In this document: one piece after another, positions 23,401 to 34,384 of the stretch
Layout: every line of letters begins with the position of its first letter
Position numbering within the stretch: the stretch's first letter is position 1
Source: Castor canadensis
Taxonomy: Eukaryota > Chordata > Mammalia > Rodentia > Castoridae
Assembly (NCBI RefSeq): GCF_047511655.1
Contig: NC_133386.1
Span: 172,443,146 to 172,507,145 of the forward strand
Length of the DNA stretch: 64,000 nucleotides
Direction: 5' to 3'
Position numbers and translations under genes: made by a program
The notes under the pieces: model-generated
Databases searched by the model: none
The model's input: the letters and a program-made list of their open reading frames with translations, nothing else
Told to the model about the DNA's origin: nothing

Positions 23401-23654
23401 TTCCTAGGAATTGACTGTAGGGGTGACTCACTTAATCATGGCACTGTGCTGATCAACCAAATCAGTATATGAAAGGCTTCTGCCTTCTAGAATGAGGCAG
23501 GTGGCATCAGACTCAAATATTATGGCAGAAATGACAGCAACTGTGTCCACAGGAAAACTCAATACAGTTGTTCTCTATTTGAGTGTAAATTGTATGTTCT
23601 ATATGTACACTCTGATTATATCCTATCTAAAATGAAACTGAAGGATAGTAGCTT

Positions 23655-23905
23655 GAACAGTGATGTCTAACAATTATAGAGTACCTACTATATACCATTG
23701 GCATGTTTTTATTTCTTTGCTTAGGTTTGTTTGTTTCTAAGACAGGGCCTAGCTATGTAACCCAGGCTGGCCTGAAACTTGGGATCTCCTGCCTCAGCCT
23801 CCCAAGAACTAGGATTATAGGTGTGTACCACCGTACCTAGCTTGCATTTTCTCATCCATTTTGTAGATCAGGAAACCAAGGCTCATTAAAAGTTGATCTA
23901 CCAAA
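23655..23905 (-). repeat. MIR fragment interrupted by a B1 SINE
   Basis: AGAGTACCTACTATATACCA before, and CATTTTGTAGATCAGGAAAC after, a B1 insertion at about 23704-23845, in the same arrangement as the MIR 500 bases upstream. Confidence 0.65.
23704..23845 (-). repeat. B1 SINE, antisense
   Basis: AAGACAGGGCCTAGCTATGT, AACCCAGGCTGGCCTGAAAC, GCCTCAGCCTCCCAAGAACT and AGGATTATAGGTGTGTACCA are all standard reversed B1 words. Confidence 0.9.
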
Positions 23906-24002
23906 GCCCATATAACTAATAAGTGACCAAAGCAAGCTAGATTTTTTAAAATCTTGCTCATTTAATCGATGGAAAACCAAGCACAGAAAAGGTAAATAAT
24001 TG

Positions 24003-24135
24003 TGATGAGGTTGTAGCTCAATGGTAGACCACTTACCTAGCATATGCAAGGCCCTGGGTTCAATCTTAGCATGAGAGGAAGGAGGGTGTAAGGGCATGGC
24101 TCAAGCATGAGGCCCTGAGTTCAGATCCCAGGACC
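24003..24135 (+). repeat. Two tandem ID-type SINE units
   Basis: Unit 1 (about 24003-24080): GTTGTAGCTCAATGGTAGAC with A/B-box-like words and CCCTGGGTTCAATC. Unit 2 (about 24090-24135): GGCATGGCTCAAGCATGAGG and CCCTGAGTTCAGATCC, lacking a central piece. Both are tRNA-Ala-like ID sequences, ending in the purine microsatellite that follows. Confidence 0.75.
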
Positions 24136-24240
24136 AAAAGAAAGAAAAAAAGGAAGGAAGGAAGGAAGGAGAAAGAAAGAAAGGGGAGGGAAGGGGGAAG
24201 GAAGGAAGGAAGGAAAGAGGGAAGGAAGAAAGGAAGGAAG
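24136..24240 (+). repeat. GGAA/GAAA microsatellite grown from a SINE tail
   Basis: About 105 bases of pure purine built of AAAG and GGAA units, directly at the 3' A-rich end of the ID SINE. Expansion of SINE tails into such repeats is a common origin. Confidence 0.9.
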
Positions 24241-24244
24241 GGCT

Positions 24245-25335
24245 AAATGGAAAGAGCAAAGGTTAAATAACTTGCCACATGTGACTTAATTAATTAGTGT
24301 TGATCCAAACCCCATTCCATCCACTGCCAAAGTTTGTGATCCTCACACCACTCCTGGGACTTCTCCATCAAAGCGGGCCCCCTGATATCACAGCCCTAGG
24401 TGACTTCCCTAGAAAGTCCTGGCTGGGCAACTCAGGAAGGTGAATCTGCCAAGGGATCATCAAAGAGCCAAAGGCAATTGCACAGCTCAAAGGGATTTCT
24501 CAGATTCTCCTGAATATGCTTATGATTCCTCAAGTCAATACCTTTTTCCCAACAGCTCCCCTCTCTGTGAAGATAAGCAACAGGTTGAAAGTAACATCAA
24601 AAGCATGTGTTTGGTTTCTGAATAGTGGTTATTTCTGATCTGCAACTTCCTTCTGGAGACTGGGCTGGATGGCTAAGGCACATACAAGAGTGCAGGATTT
24701 TCCTTGTCTGTACTGCTATAGCCTGCTTTTGCCAGATACATCCAAGACCTAATCTGACTGTCTTGACAGGTGTGATATGGATGAGGTGCTCCTGTTATTG
24801 GTGATAATGAGACTTTTCAGTGTATGTCAGTTACTGAACAATTGATGTCATCAAGTGACTGGCAGTTTCCAGGCTAACTTACTTCTCAGAGGCAGAGCTG
24901 CTGAAACATCAAACATTTTAAGGGACTCAAGGAAGCTGGTTCTGGAAGAGTTAACACACCCCAAAATGCCTGCCTTAGCTCTTCCAGCAGAGAGGAGGAG
25001 GTGGACTGGGGGTGGGATAAGTGTCATAGTCAGATACATATCCATAGCAAAACAGTGGAGAAATAGTTTTAAACCATATTGCTCCCCATTCTGGCTTGCA
25101 TACTAATATCTTTGGGAATAGTTCCCCTGCTCTGGCAATCTGTCACCTGTAACTGAGGAGAAAAGGCAGGCGTCAGAGAGCCTAAATGACAAAGTAGCAT
25201 GCTCTTAATTTTATGGCACTGCCTTATACTTCTAGCTCCTTGACCTAATTAAGGGACTGATGGTGGGGTAGTCCTGCCAGAATGCCTAAGAATCCTCCCC
25301 CATACCTCTTAATATCCTCTCTACTCCAAATAGTG
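24245..25335. other. Intergenic sequence, no feature recognised
   Basis: Unique-looking DNA. Overlapping open frames at 24851-25106 on both strands are unrecognisable. Confidence 0.35.
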
Positions 25336-25339
25336 TACA

Positions 25340-26220
25340 CAAAAGGTATCCAGCCTCAAAAAATTAAACATAGAATTACCATATGATCAGCAGTTCCCCA
25401 TTTGGATATATACCCCAAAGAACTAAGAGCAGAGGCTAGAACAGTTATTGCACTCCAATGCCCATAGTATTGGGTATTGATTATTCCCAATAACCAAATG
25501 GTGGAAATGACCCAAATGTCCACAATGGATGAATAGATTTACCAAATACTATGTATATATATACATACATCATGGAACATCATTCAGCCTTATGAAGGAG
25601 TGAATTTCTGACACATGCTACCACATGGGTGAACCGTCATGACGTTATGCTAAGTGAAATAAGCTAGATGCAAAAAGGCAAAATATAGATTGAGTGTCTC
25701 CTATCTAAAATGCTATCTTGAGAATAGGACAGAAATCAAAACATGAAATTCATTTGTTTCATATATACCTATAAATATCACTAGAATGTAACTTTATGCA
25801 GTATTTTTCATAATTTTGAGCATGAAACAAAGTTTCATTGTGTGGAATGCTCTACTTGTACCATTATGTTGGTACTCAAAAGTTTCAAATTTTAGGACAT
25901 TTCAAACTTTGGATTTTTGAATTAGGGATGTTCAACCCATATTGTGTGATCCCACTTCTGTGAGGTACCCAGAGGAGTTAAATTCATAGAGACAGAAAGC
26001 AGAATGAGTGGGTGCCAGGGACTGGAGATGGAGGAAACAGGAAGTTATTATTGAATAGGTGCAGTGTTTCAGTTTGAGATGATGAAAAGTTTCTGGAGGC
26101 ATGATGGTGGTGATGTTGCATAACAATGTGAATTACTTATTGCCACTGCACCGTGCACTTAAAAATGGATGAAGTGGTAATTTTCATGTTCTGCATATTT
26201 TACTATAATTTAAAAATACC
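25340..26220 (+). mobile_element. Ancient L1 (L1M) 3' end, sense, split by a Tigger-type element
   Basis: Decayed ORF2 C-terminal and 3' UTR sequence: TTACCATATGATCAGCAGTT, CAATAACCAAATGGTGGAAA, CATCATTCAGCCTTATGAAG, then after the insertion TGTGTGATCCCACTTCTGTG, AATTCATAGAGACAGAAAGC and GGTGCCAGGGACTGGAGATG. No intact coding frame remains. Confidence 0.85.
25688..25939 (+). mobile_element. Tigger/pogo-type non-autonomous transposon with TA target duplication
   Basis: Ends are inverted: 5' TTGAGTGTCTCCTATCTAAAA versus 3' TTTTTGAATTAGGGATGTTCAA. TA is present on both sides (25686-25687 and 25940-25941). Removing the insert and one TA restores the L1 sequence AAATATTGTGTGATCC. It is the same family as 2030-2365. 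Confidence 0.75.
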
Positions 26221-26354
26221 AAGCACAGTGTATGTAGTCAGGGTCCTTACAAAACATGAGCCAAGTGAAAGACAGCTTGTGCACTTATTGCCATAATCTA
26301 TAAAGTATCCTATAAATGTTAGTTAAATGTTCACACTTGCCTTATTGGCTCTTC

Positions 26355-26480
26355 AGGGCTGTCTCCTCTGCATCTTTTAACAGAGGAGGAAATCCAAGTT
26401 CAGAGTGGTAAAGTAAGTTGGCCAGGTTCCACTGGAGTGAAAGAGGGAAGATTTAAACCTTGATCTGTCATCAAATGCAG
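26355..26480 (-). repeat. MIR SINE
   Basis: TTAACAGAGGAGGAAATCCA, GTTCAGAGTGGTAAAGTAAG and GGCCAGGTTCCACTGGAGTG are diverged reverse MIR. Confidence 0.55.
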
Positions 26481-26489
26481 TGCAATCTA

Positions 26490-27010
26490 CATATACCCAG
26501 ATGCCTGAAAATGTATCCCCTTTGCTGCATGTACATATTCCAGACAGTCAGGTGAAGCCAAATTGACCTGCTCCCTGAAACATGGGAAACCCAAGCTCAG
26601 AAATGCACTAGAATTCATCAGTAGACGACAGCTCATATTCACAGAACTAAAATATAGTCTACTCTGCTAATAGCTAAATGAAGAGAGACCTAGAGTATTT
26701 CCCTAATAAAGATGCAACTATCTGCCATATGTGGCTCTGGATGGCTTATAGAAATAGAATCTCAGGATTCAGGGCATTTTGTTGAAATCAAGAGCACCAT
26801 TCCCCCAATGTTTTGATAATACCCATAAACCACCAGTTATTTTTCTAAACCCAGTTGGAATAATTTCCTTATCCCTGACCAGATCTCTCTCTTGGTTTGA
26901 AAAGGTAATCATTCTCACTTTGTTTTTCTTATAGATTTAAAGATCTTGAAGACACACATCCCAGGTATTGGTGTGAGCCTCACTATTTATATGAGGATGT
27001 ATATTACAAT
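26490..27010. other. Intergenic sequence, no feature recognised
   Basis: No gene, repeat family or motif cluster that I can support. Confidence 0.35.
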
Positions 27011-27014
27011 CAAA

Positions 27015-27260
27015 GCCAGGCTCTTCGATATAGTGTTTAAGATCATAGGCTCTGGGTTTTTTCTTCCTGAGCACCACTTACTGGTTATATGATTTTGGAC
27101 AAGTTACTTCTCTTGTTTATGCATCAGTTTCTTTGTGTGTGATATGAAGATAATAATAGCATATAATTCCCTGGATTGCTATGAAATTGGATTGCACTAA
27201 TGAACAAAACTGTGCAGCATGGTGCTTGTCTTAAAATAAACATACAGTATATGTTATCTG
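27015..27260 (+). repeat. MIR SINE, nearly full length
   Basis: AGTGTTTAAGATCATAGGCT, GGACAAGTTACTTCTCTTGT, GCATCAGTTTCTTTGTGTGT and CTGTGCAGCATGGTGCTTGT follow MIR order. Confidence 0.8.
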
Positions 27261-27479
27261 TTATTATTAATTCCTTTGAGTCTATGGGAGCACCTCATTT
27301 CCCCAATTCCAATGATATGGAAAGTTCTAAGATCCCTTATCTTTAGCAGGGCACCCACTGCTATTTCAGGAGAGGGAGAGGCAAGGACTGAGAGCTGAGG
27401 GAAGGTGGCTTTGAACCAAGTATAAGCATCACACATTCTCCTCTGGTACCAATTACTGTGATAAATTGAAGGTGACAAG

Positions 27480-28340
27480 TTATTTTATGACATAAATGCA
27501 AATCAGCATTCACTTCACTGTTATTTTCCAATGCCCTGGCACTTTAATGGTCCCCATAAGTTTGCTTCACTTGCAGCAAGTATTGGTATGTTCACAGTCA
27601 GCCAGAGAATTTATTTTCAGGTGGGGAGTGCAATGAACTGAGCCCACTGGCTGACTTAGAAAAATGATTGCATTCCCATCCACAAATTATTCACAGAGCT
27701 AGTTAGCATTTGAGCCTTTGTGGGTGAAATAACACAATAAATAGAGACGTGTCAAAGGGGCTCATTTCCACCTGCCAGACTTGACTCTCTAAGCATTAGG
27801 CATTCACACATTTGTGGGTGTGTGTGTGTTTATGTGTGTTTATTAGACAAACAAAACACTATCCCTCAAAGTAACATGCCCTGCAAGTGACAAGGAGTTG
27901 AGACCTTCTCCTCCTCAACGGAATGTTGCCAAGAAGGAGCATGACTCCCTATCCTTTGTGCCAATAAAGCTGCTGCCTTGTACTGCAGCTCTAATGAGGT
28001 GACTTCAACATCAAAAGAAACAAAAAGGAGAAGACACCAGCTACTTGTTTCTTTTTCACCAGAGAAGTTGATTTCCTGTCCTGGCTGTTCCACCAGCCCA
28101 TAATCCTTCTTTTTTGATGTTGATGGGTAGCGCAAACAAAAATTAACAACAACAACAACAAAAAAACCAAAGAGGTAGGCAGCACTTGTCAGTAAACAGG
28201 ACTCTGTCTCTCCACCTGATGTTCCTGGTGCATGTTGGCATTAACAGACAGTGGAAGCCGTTAAATACACTGACTAATTAATTTAAAATACAACTTCAGA
28301 GTGACAACCCCTAATTGTTAAAAGCGCTTTTATATGGGCA
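27480..28340. promoter_or_regulatory. Repeat-poor intergenic block, candidate regulatory element
   Basis: Little repeat signal apart from TG and AAC simple repeats (about 27812-27843 and 28143-28162). It contains an octamer ATGCAAAT (27496-27503), TTTAATTA-like words and CTGACTAATTAATTTAAAAT (28270-28289). Unique composition between repeat-rich flanks suggests constraint, but conservation cannot be tested here. Confidence 0.25.
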
Positions 28341-28449
28341 TAAAGATAATCACAGAATTAAGTCATTAAGAGTCATAATAAGGAAACTGGTGCACAAAAT
28401 GGAATGCAATCCCCAATGTTGTCCTTCCTCTGCTGAGGCGTTCTTGACT

Positions 28450-28560
28450 GCGTCCATTCATTTATTAACTAAATATTTAGGGAGTGTCTGCCACCCTACT
28501 CCTGCAAGTGAGCCACCAAAAAAAAAAAAAAAAAAGATTTTACATTCTAAAGACAGGTGG
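28450..28560 (-). repeat. L2 fragment with internal poly(A)
   Basis: CATTCATTTATTAACTAAAT, AGGGAGTGTCTGCC, then an A-run at about 28517-28535, then TTTTACATTCTAAAGACAGG, which continues the reverse L2 order. Confidence 0.5.
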
Positions 28561-28569
28561 CTTGTTTTT

Positions 28570-29245
28570 AAAACTATTTCTGCTTCATTCCTAGAATTGC
28601 TGCTTGCAACATGTGAGTATAGTTAAGTGGTGCGTGTGTGTATACAGCTGTGCATTCTGAGATGCAATCAGCATTCAAGGGCAGAGAAGACTGAAGAAAG
28701 AGGGCAGTGAGAAGCACTTTTATGCACACCACAGAACCAGGAGACTTTCTATCAACACCTTTCCTCAAGTGCATTGCATTAGGCGTTCCATCAGACAAGG
28801 TGCCACTTGCACCCCCCCTCCTTCCAACTAGAAACCTGATATTCCTTCACATCAAATGTTTAATTTCCCATTGTTTGAAATCAGATGGTATGTAAAACAT
28901 GTGTTGCCATGGATGCAAAATCCAACAATGCATATAGAAACCTTTGTAGCAAGTTTGGATCTGCACAGGTAACCAGGTGCTGAGTAAGACAAAGGAAAAA
29001 GGGACCTTTCCAAAAGAAGTGTCCAGTGGAAAGTTCTTCCGGCACCATCGAGCAACGTGTTCACCAGCTCCACCTGGGCAGAATGTGCCTGCTCCACTCT
29101 TTCCTCACTGTTGTTAAGATAGTCATTTTCTTCTCCATGGAATAGTTCTAGGGTTCAAATCCTTGTCTGAAAGCTTTTCGAAAAAGAGTTCCTGAGCAGT
29201 GCTATTGTTATCCCTGAGGGATGAAAGCAAGGTAGCTTCATCTGT
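28570..29245. other. Intergenic sequence, no feature recognised
   Basis: Unique-looking; the opposite-strand frame at 28852-29097 (81 codons) matches nothing known to me. Confidence 0.35.
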
Positions 29246-29249
29246 ACAC

Positions 29250-29830
29250 CACATTCAGTTCCACTCATAAGACTATATACCCAACAGAAATGTATCCATA
29301 TCTTCACAAAAGGCATGTACTAGAATGTTCATGACAGCTCTGTTCATAACCGAAATATCCAACATTATATGTAATTAATGATTTAGGAAAACGATGGTGA
29401 ATGAACAGTAATGGCAAACAACATGGATGTGAGGATTCCCTCATACGCATATTGAAGAAAATAAGCCCGACCCAAGAGGACACATTACATGAGTCTGTTT
29501 CTACTCAGTTTTGTTATTTTGTTGGTTTTTTTTTTTTGGGCGGGGGTGGCATCATTTTGGGATTGAACCCAGGGATTCATGCATGCTGGGCAAGCACTCT
29601 AACAGTGAGCTTCCTCCCAAGCACATCTACTCAGTTTAAAATAAGGTGGCACTAATCAGTGGTGACAGCAGAGACAATGACTACCTGCAGGTAAATAGGA
29701 AGGAATCCTGACTGGCAACAGATACAAAGAGAGCTTTTTGGGGGTGCTAACAACCTTTCTTTCTTTTTTCTCTTTTTGACTTCATGATAGGTTTTGTCTA
29801 GTTTTGTTTGTGTGATATAGTTCAATAAAA
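29250..29830 (+). mobile_element. Ancient L1 (L1M) 3' end, sense, split by an ID SINE
   Basis: ACTATATACCCAACAGAAAT, CATGTACTAGAATGTTCATG, CTCTGTTCATAACCGAAATA, then after the SINE GACAATGACTACCTGCAGGT and CTAACAACCTTTCTTTC; decayed L1 ORF2 end and 3' UTR. Confidence 0.75.
29512..29625 (-). repeat. ID SINE, antisense, with 12-bp target-site duplication
   Basis: Poly(T), GGGATTGAACCCAGGGATTC and GCTGGGCAAGCACTCTAACA are reversed ID words. TCTACTCAGTTT occurs exactly on both sides (29500-29511 and 29626-29637), the direct target duplication of the insertion. Confidence 0.85.
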
Positions 29831-29831
29831 A

Positions 29832-30196
29832 ATGTTTGAAAAATCCTTAAGGCTGGCGTTTAAGCCAGGAGAGCAACTCTTGGTTCTCTCAGAAGCTGCA
29901 GTTTCCTCACAGTCACTGTGGGGAAGATAGTGAAGTGAGACAATCAGTGAGGCCAGAGGCAGAACAAACTTTTCGTTGCCCTAAAGAAGGTTCCTCAGTC
30001 CTGACAGGACGTCTGCTTCTCCAGGCTGAATTCTCCAGCTACCAACTTCAACCCTGGCTTGTAATCCTTCATTTTAAACCTTCAACCTTAGAATACATCA
30101 AGTAGCCTTTGTTTTCTCTATTGAACCCTGACAGAGTAAAGTAATACAGTAATATATAGACAGGGAGGGGAAGAGAGAATTCTACCACTTTGAGCC
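29832..30196. other. Intergenic sequence, no feature recognised
   Basis: No gene or clear repeat; ends at the target site of the L1 copy that follows. Confidence 0.35.
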
Positions 30197-30210
30197 TAAC
30201 AGGTAGACTT

Positions 30211-30931
30211 TTTTTTTTTTAATTTAATTTTTATTGTTTTATTATTCATATGTGCATACAATGCTTGGATCATTTCTCCCCCCTGCCCCCACCCCCACCC
30301 TTACCCCCCACTCTGCCCCCTTCCTCTCCCCTCCAACCCCTCAATACCCGGCAGAAACTATTTTACCCTTATCTCTAATTTTGTTGAAGAGAGAGAAGGA
30401 ACAAGGGTTTTTGCTGGTTGAGATAAGGATAGCTATACAGGGAGTTGATTTGCAATGATTTCCTGTGCGTGTGTGTTACCTTCTAGGTTAATTCTTTTTG
30501 ATCTCACCTTTTCTCTAGTACTTGGTCCCCTTTTCCTATTGGCCTCAGTTGCTTTTAAGGTATCTGCTTTAGTTTCTCTGCGTTAAGGGCAACAAATGCT
30601 AGCTAATTTTTTAGGTGTCTTACCTATCCTCACCCCTCCCTTGTGTGCTCTCGCTTTTATCATGTGCTCATAGTCCAATCCCCTTGTTGTGTTTGCCCTT
30701 GATCTAATGTCCGCATATGAGGGAGAACATACGATTTTTGGACTTTTGGGCCAGCTTAACCTCACTCAGAATGATGTTCTCCAATTCCATCCATTTACCA
30801 GCGAATGATAACATTTCGTTCTTCTTCATGGCTGCATAAAATTCCATTGTGTATAGATACCACATTTTCTTGATCCATTCGTCAGTGCTGGGGCATCTTG
30901 ACTGTTTCCAGAACTTGGCTATTGTGAATAG
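30211..30931 (-). mobile_element. Young 5'-truncated L1 copy, antisense, with target-site duplication
   Basis: On the minus strand this reads ORF2 C-terminus (ending region with DEWIKKMWYLY-like and EYYAAMKKNE-like motifs seen clearly in the sister copy at 63.7 kb), then a 3' UTR with a G-rich polypurine tract and a poly(A) tail (T-run at 30211-30220). Flanking words TAACAGGTAGACTT (30197-30210) and TAACAGCTAGACTT (30932-30945) are a 14-bp duplication with one mismatch. The copy is about 720 bases, non-autonomous, with a short deletion in the 3' UTR relative to its sisters. Confidence 0.92.
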
Positions 30932-31219
30932 TAACAGCTAGACTTCTAATGGAACCATGACGGGGCTGCTGAACTCTGAGTCTCACCTGAGGAACTGGTT
31001 TTGGCAAGAGGGCTGTAAAAATTTGACAATCCTACCTCTGACTCTTCCTCTGATTTCACCCAACACCTATCATCCCAGGCTCTCTGAGCTCCAGTCCAGC
31101 AGAACCATCTGTGCTTCTGATTCTTTCACTCATCTTTCTCTGCACTGACACTGAGGTCTCACAGCCAGCTCTTCCTCTCACCTCCCAGAGTCAGTCCTCT
31201 TGCTCTTCAGTCACCTGAT

Positions 31220-31480
31220 ATTCATCCTGAAGGCATTAATTAACCAGACTCTTCCTCAGGGAGGCATTTTCTGATCCCCCAGAATGCATTTGACCCCCGC
31301 CTGCTACACAGTCCTCTTGCCTTCTCCACTGCTTTTACTTCTTGTTTTCAATGTCCCACTCCCACCAGACTGTAAGCTGCATGAGACCTAAAGAACAAGC
31401 CCTGGATCTCTAGCACACAGCATCTTCCCTGGGACACGGAGGGTGCTTAATACATATTTGTTGAATGATTGGTATTCAAA
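31220..31480 (+). repeat. L2 LINE 3' end
   Basis: CACCAGACTGTAAGCTGCAT, CTCTAGCACACAGCATCTTC and AATACATATTTGTTGAATGA are the classic L2 3' terminus. Confidence 0.8.
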
Positions 31481-31569
31481 GTCCATCTTCATGAATAAAT
31501 AATGTATTTCCCTCAAGACAAATGGGACCCAGTTTTATAGTAGATGGAATTGACAGGAGAGTAAAAGAG

Positions 31570-31770
31570 AGAATTAACATCTATTGGGTACTTTCTGTGC
31601 AAGGTGCATTGTGCCAAGCACTTTTCCTACATTATCATCATTTAATCCTTGCAAGAACACTACGAGGTAGATGCTATCAATATTTCCATTTTACAAATGA
31701 AGGCACTGAGTCTCAAAGAGGTTAAGTAAATTGGCCAAGGTCACAGAGTTGCCCCAAGTCTTAATTCCTC
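31570..31770 (-). repeat. MIR SINE, well preserved
   Basis: GTGCCAAGCACTTTTCCTAC, TTTAATCCTTGCAAGAACAC, TTTTACAAATGAAGGCACTG and GGCCAAGGTCACAGAGTTGC. Confidence 0.9.
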
Positions 31771-32189
31771 ATCCTCTACTTCATCAGTAATTGTTCATGA
31801 TGTCATATGTCCCTCACACAGCTGGCAAAAATATCTCAGAAATAGCAACAGTTAATTTCCATAATAATTATGTGAGGTTGTTTTGAATGTGTCCTGATAT
31901 TCTATTTTGTCACTTTAGCAATGACAGGCTTGCATTTCTACATCATTTAGCTATGGTGGCTTAGTCTTGACCTCTAACCCTCTCTGACTCTTGGAAATTG
32001 CTTCATTTCTCTCCCTTCAAGAAGCCCTGCTTCAGTAAGGAGGGCCCACAACAATTTCCTTCCAAATCCTTCTTTTCTCAGGCTGCATTGAGGTTAGTGG
32101 TTCTCCCACTAACTCCACTCCCACCCCTCCCTAGCCACCAGGGTGCAAGGACTCCTGGCAAAAAAGGTGGTTATTTAGCCATATAAGAT

Positions 32190-32420
32190 CATGGGCAAGT
32201 ATATAGCTTCTGGAGGCAAAATATGGGTTTAAATCATGGCTCCACAACTGGTGTAGACAAGTGAGTTATACCCTTTGCCTCAGTTTCCCAATCTGTAAAA
32301 TGTGAGTGATAATAGTATCTACTTCTTGGGATTGTTCAGGGGATGAAATGATCTAAGAAATGGATCATGCTTAGAAGCAGAATCTGGCCCATTGTGATCA
32401 CCTGACAAATGCAAATGTTC
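32190..32420 (+). repeat. MIR SINE
   Basis: TTGCCTCAGTTTCCCAATCT, GTAAAATGTGAGTGATAATA and GGATTGTTCAGGGGATGAAA follow forward MIR. Confidence 0.8.
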
Positions 32421-32429
32421 ATCATTATT

Positions 32430-33330
32430 GATATCACATGAAAACTCAGGCCACAACATAAGCAAGCTTTATGACCTTTCCAAACTGCAACCCTAGACTT
32501 CCTTTTTGCTTAGTTTTCTTTACATTTTCCAAATGGGCTAGAAACTAAGTATCCCTGGGCTGTTTAGCAGTGAATTCAAGAAAGCTTAGCTCCTACAGAG
32601 AAGAAGAAAATACCGCAGCGGGTGAGCTGCTGACGTCCATCCTGTATTTGTTGAAGGGTGTTTTTTTCCCCAACAGCAGTATCCTCTTCTCTCATTCCTC
32701 ATCTGTGTTCCTGTAGCAGAAAAATTCATTCCCCTTTCTAACTGAATCACAGCTTTAATAAAGCTATTGTATTTGACCACAGGCCTAGGAAACAGTAATA
32801 TAACATAATAAGAGAAGATCATTAAATTCTATAAAGTGAGCAAGCGTTCAGCTCCTTCATTTCCAGTGTCCCCGAGTCTTAGATAAGGGATAAACATTTT
32901 TAATCAAAATCTAAGTAACAGTAAATCTCACTTTTCATTTCATTTTAAGTATTTTTCCAGTTAAGTATGTGTGTTTTCTAATTTCCTGTGTAGATCAGAT
33001 GGACTATAAAAGTTTTTTGGTTTGTTTCTTTTTGTTTTTGTTTAATTTAAGTTTTCAGGGTATTTCTTTGACTGCAATTCCAGCGTGTGTCTCTGGTAAG
33101 ATTGTCAGACAAGTGAGCCAGGAATGATTAAAATTCTAGAGATGGATTTGTAAATGAATAAGAACAAATAAGTACTGGGAGGTAAAAACATTTATTGGGG
33201 GATAACTAGGTCAGTAGCTCAGAAAGACTGAGAACAAAACAGACATTAATTATATGATCCAAAGGGCTATAGTCTGGAAAAAACTTTAAAGGAAAATAGA
33301 ACCATTTTTCACTCTTGCTTTTTCTGCTTT
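32430..33330. other. Intergenic sequence, no feature recognised
   Basis: AT-rich; no recognisable gene or repeat family. Confidence 0.35.
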
Positions 33331-33339
33331 TGTTTGAAA

Positions 33340-33560
33340 CTGTGATTAAGAGTACAAGCATTGAATGGCCAGTGTTATTCTGGCCATTTTGCTGCCTGGA
33401 TGGTGTTGGGCAAGTAGCTAAACCTCTATGAGCCTTAAATGTATTTCTTACAAATGACAATGATAAAAACCTAATTATTCATAAGGTGGACAGGAGAAAT
33501 CAAGAGATACATTGAGTACACTTAGCATAGTACCCAATGTATAATAAATATATTTCTCAT
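33340..33560 (+). repeat. MIR SINE
   Basis: GATTAAGAGTACAAGCATTG, GGGCAAGTAGCTAAACCTCT and AGCATAGTACCCAATGTATA match forward MIR order. Confidence 0.7.
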
Positions 33561-33569
33561 TATTGCTTG

Positions 33570-34380
33570 TGGAGATACTGCTTAATTAAACCATATTTTG
33601 AGCATAAAACTTCCAATGGAATTGGTCAAAGACAACTTACTTGAGACATTTTAAAGCTGTCTGAACTAAAGTGCAAGAAACCTCAATCATAGGCAAGCCT
33701 GGAAGGGGACCAGTAAAGTGGAATTTGACACTTCATCAACCTCATCATCAAAAAAGATTTTTCTACTGTATTTTATGGACTCTAAGATATATACTTTCCC
33801 ACATTTTGACATCTGTAAAATCAGGAAGTCTTACAATACCTAGCATTTTTTTTCTTTCTTAGTGCTATAGGGAATGGTGGTACCTATTCCAACTGAGGGC
33901 AATTGAAATTTGATGAAATAAGGGGATTAAACATCTTGGTGTCCTGTTCTGAGTAAATCAGTCCAAATGATTCTGGCCCCCAAATAATTTATAATTTCAG
34001 ACAGATAATATAAAAAAGAAGTTGAAACAAGTAAGTCATCTCTGCCTAGATACCAGAGAATTTGTAGTTCTTTTTTGGCAAATAATAATAAGAATAATAA
34101 TTAGTAAATTAAAAATTCCATTTCACCATTTACTGATCGTCTAAACATATCCAAGTTTTTTAATTCTTATGAACCCCCTTTGTTTCTTCTTCTATGAAAG
34201 GGGCTTAGTGCTGTCTCTTGCTGTGGTGAGGAATGAAAGCATAGCACTATGTAAAGAGGAACAGCTGACGTTGGCTCTTAACTTGGCACATTGGAAGCAT
34301 GGCCTTCATTCTAAGTATACCTTCCAAAACTGGTGTCATTCTCCTCCCTAAGCCTCTTCCACAAGACTTCCAGTGTAGAG
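33570..34380. other. Intergenic sequence, no feature recognised
   Basis: AT-rich with short AAT-rich stretches near 34080; no gene recognised. Confidence 0.35.
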
Positions 34381-34384
34381 AGTG

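Noticed and set aside
24003-24080. Possible tRNA gene (A/B-box-like words)
   Set aside because: These are ID SINE units derived from tRNA-Ala. The cloverleaf is not preserved and they end in a repeat tail.
28315-28626. 103-codon frame with a Lys run
   Set aside because: The Lys run is the A-stretch within an L2 fragment; the rest is non-coding repeat and flank.
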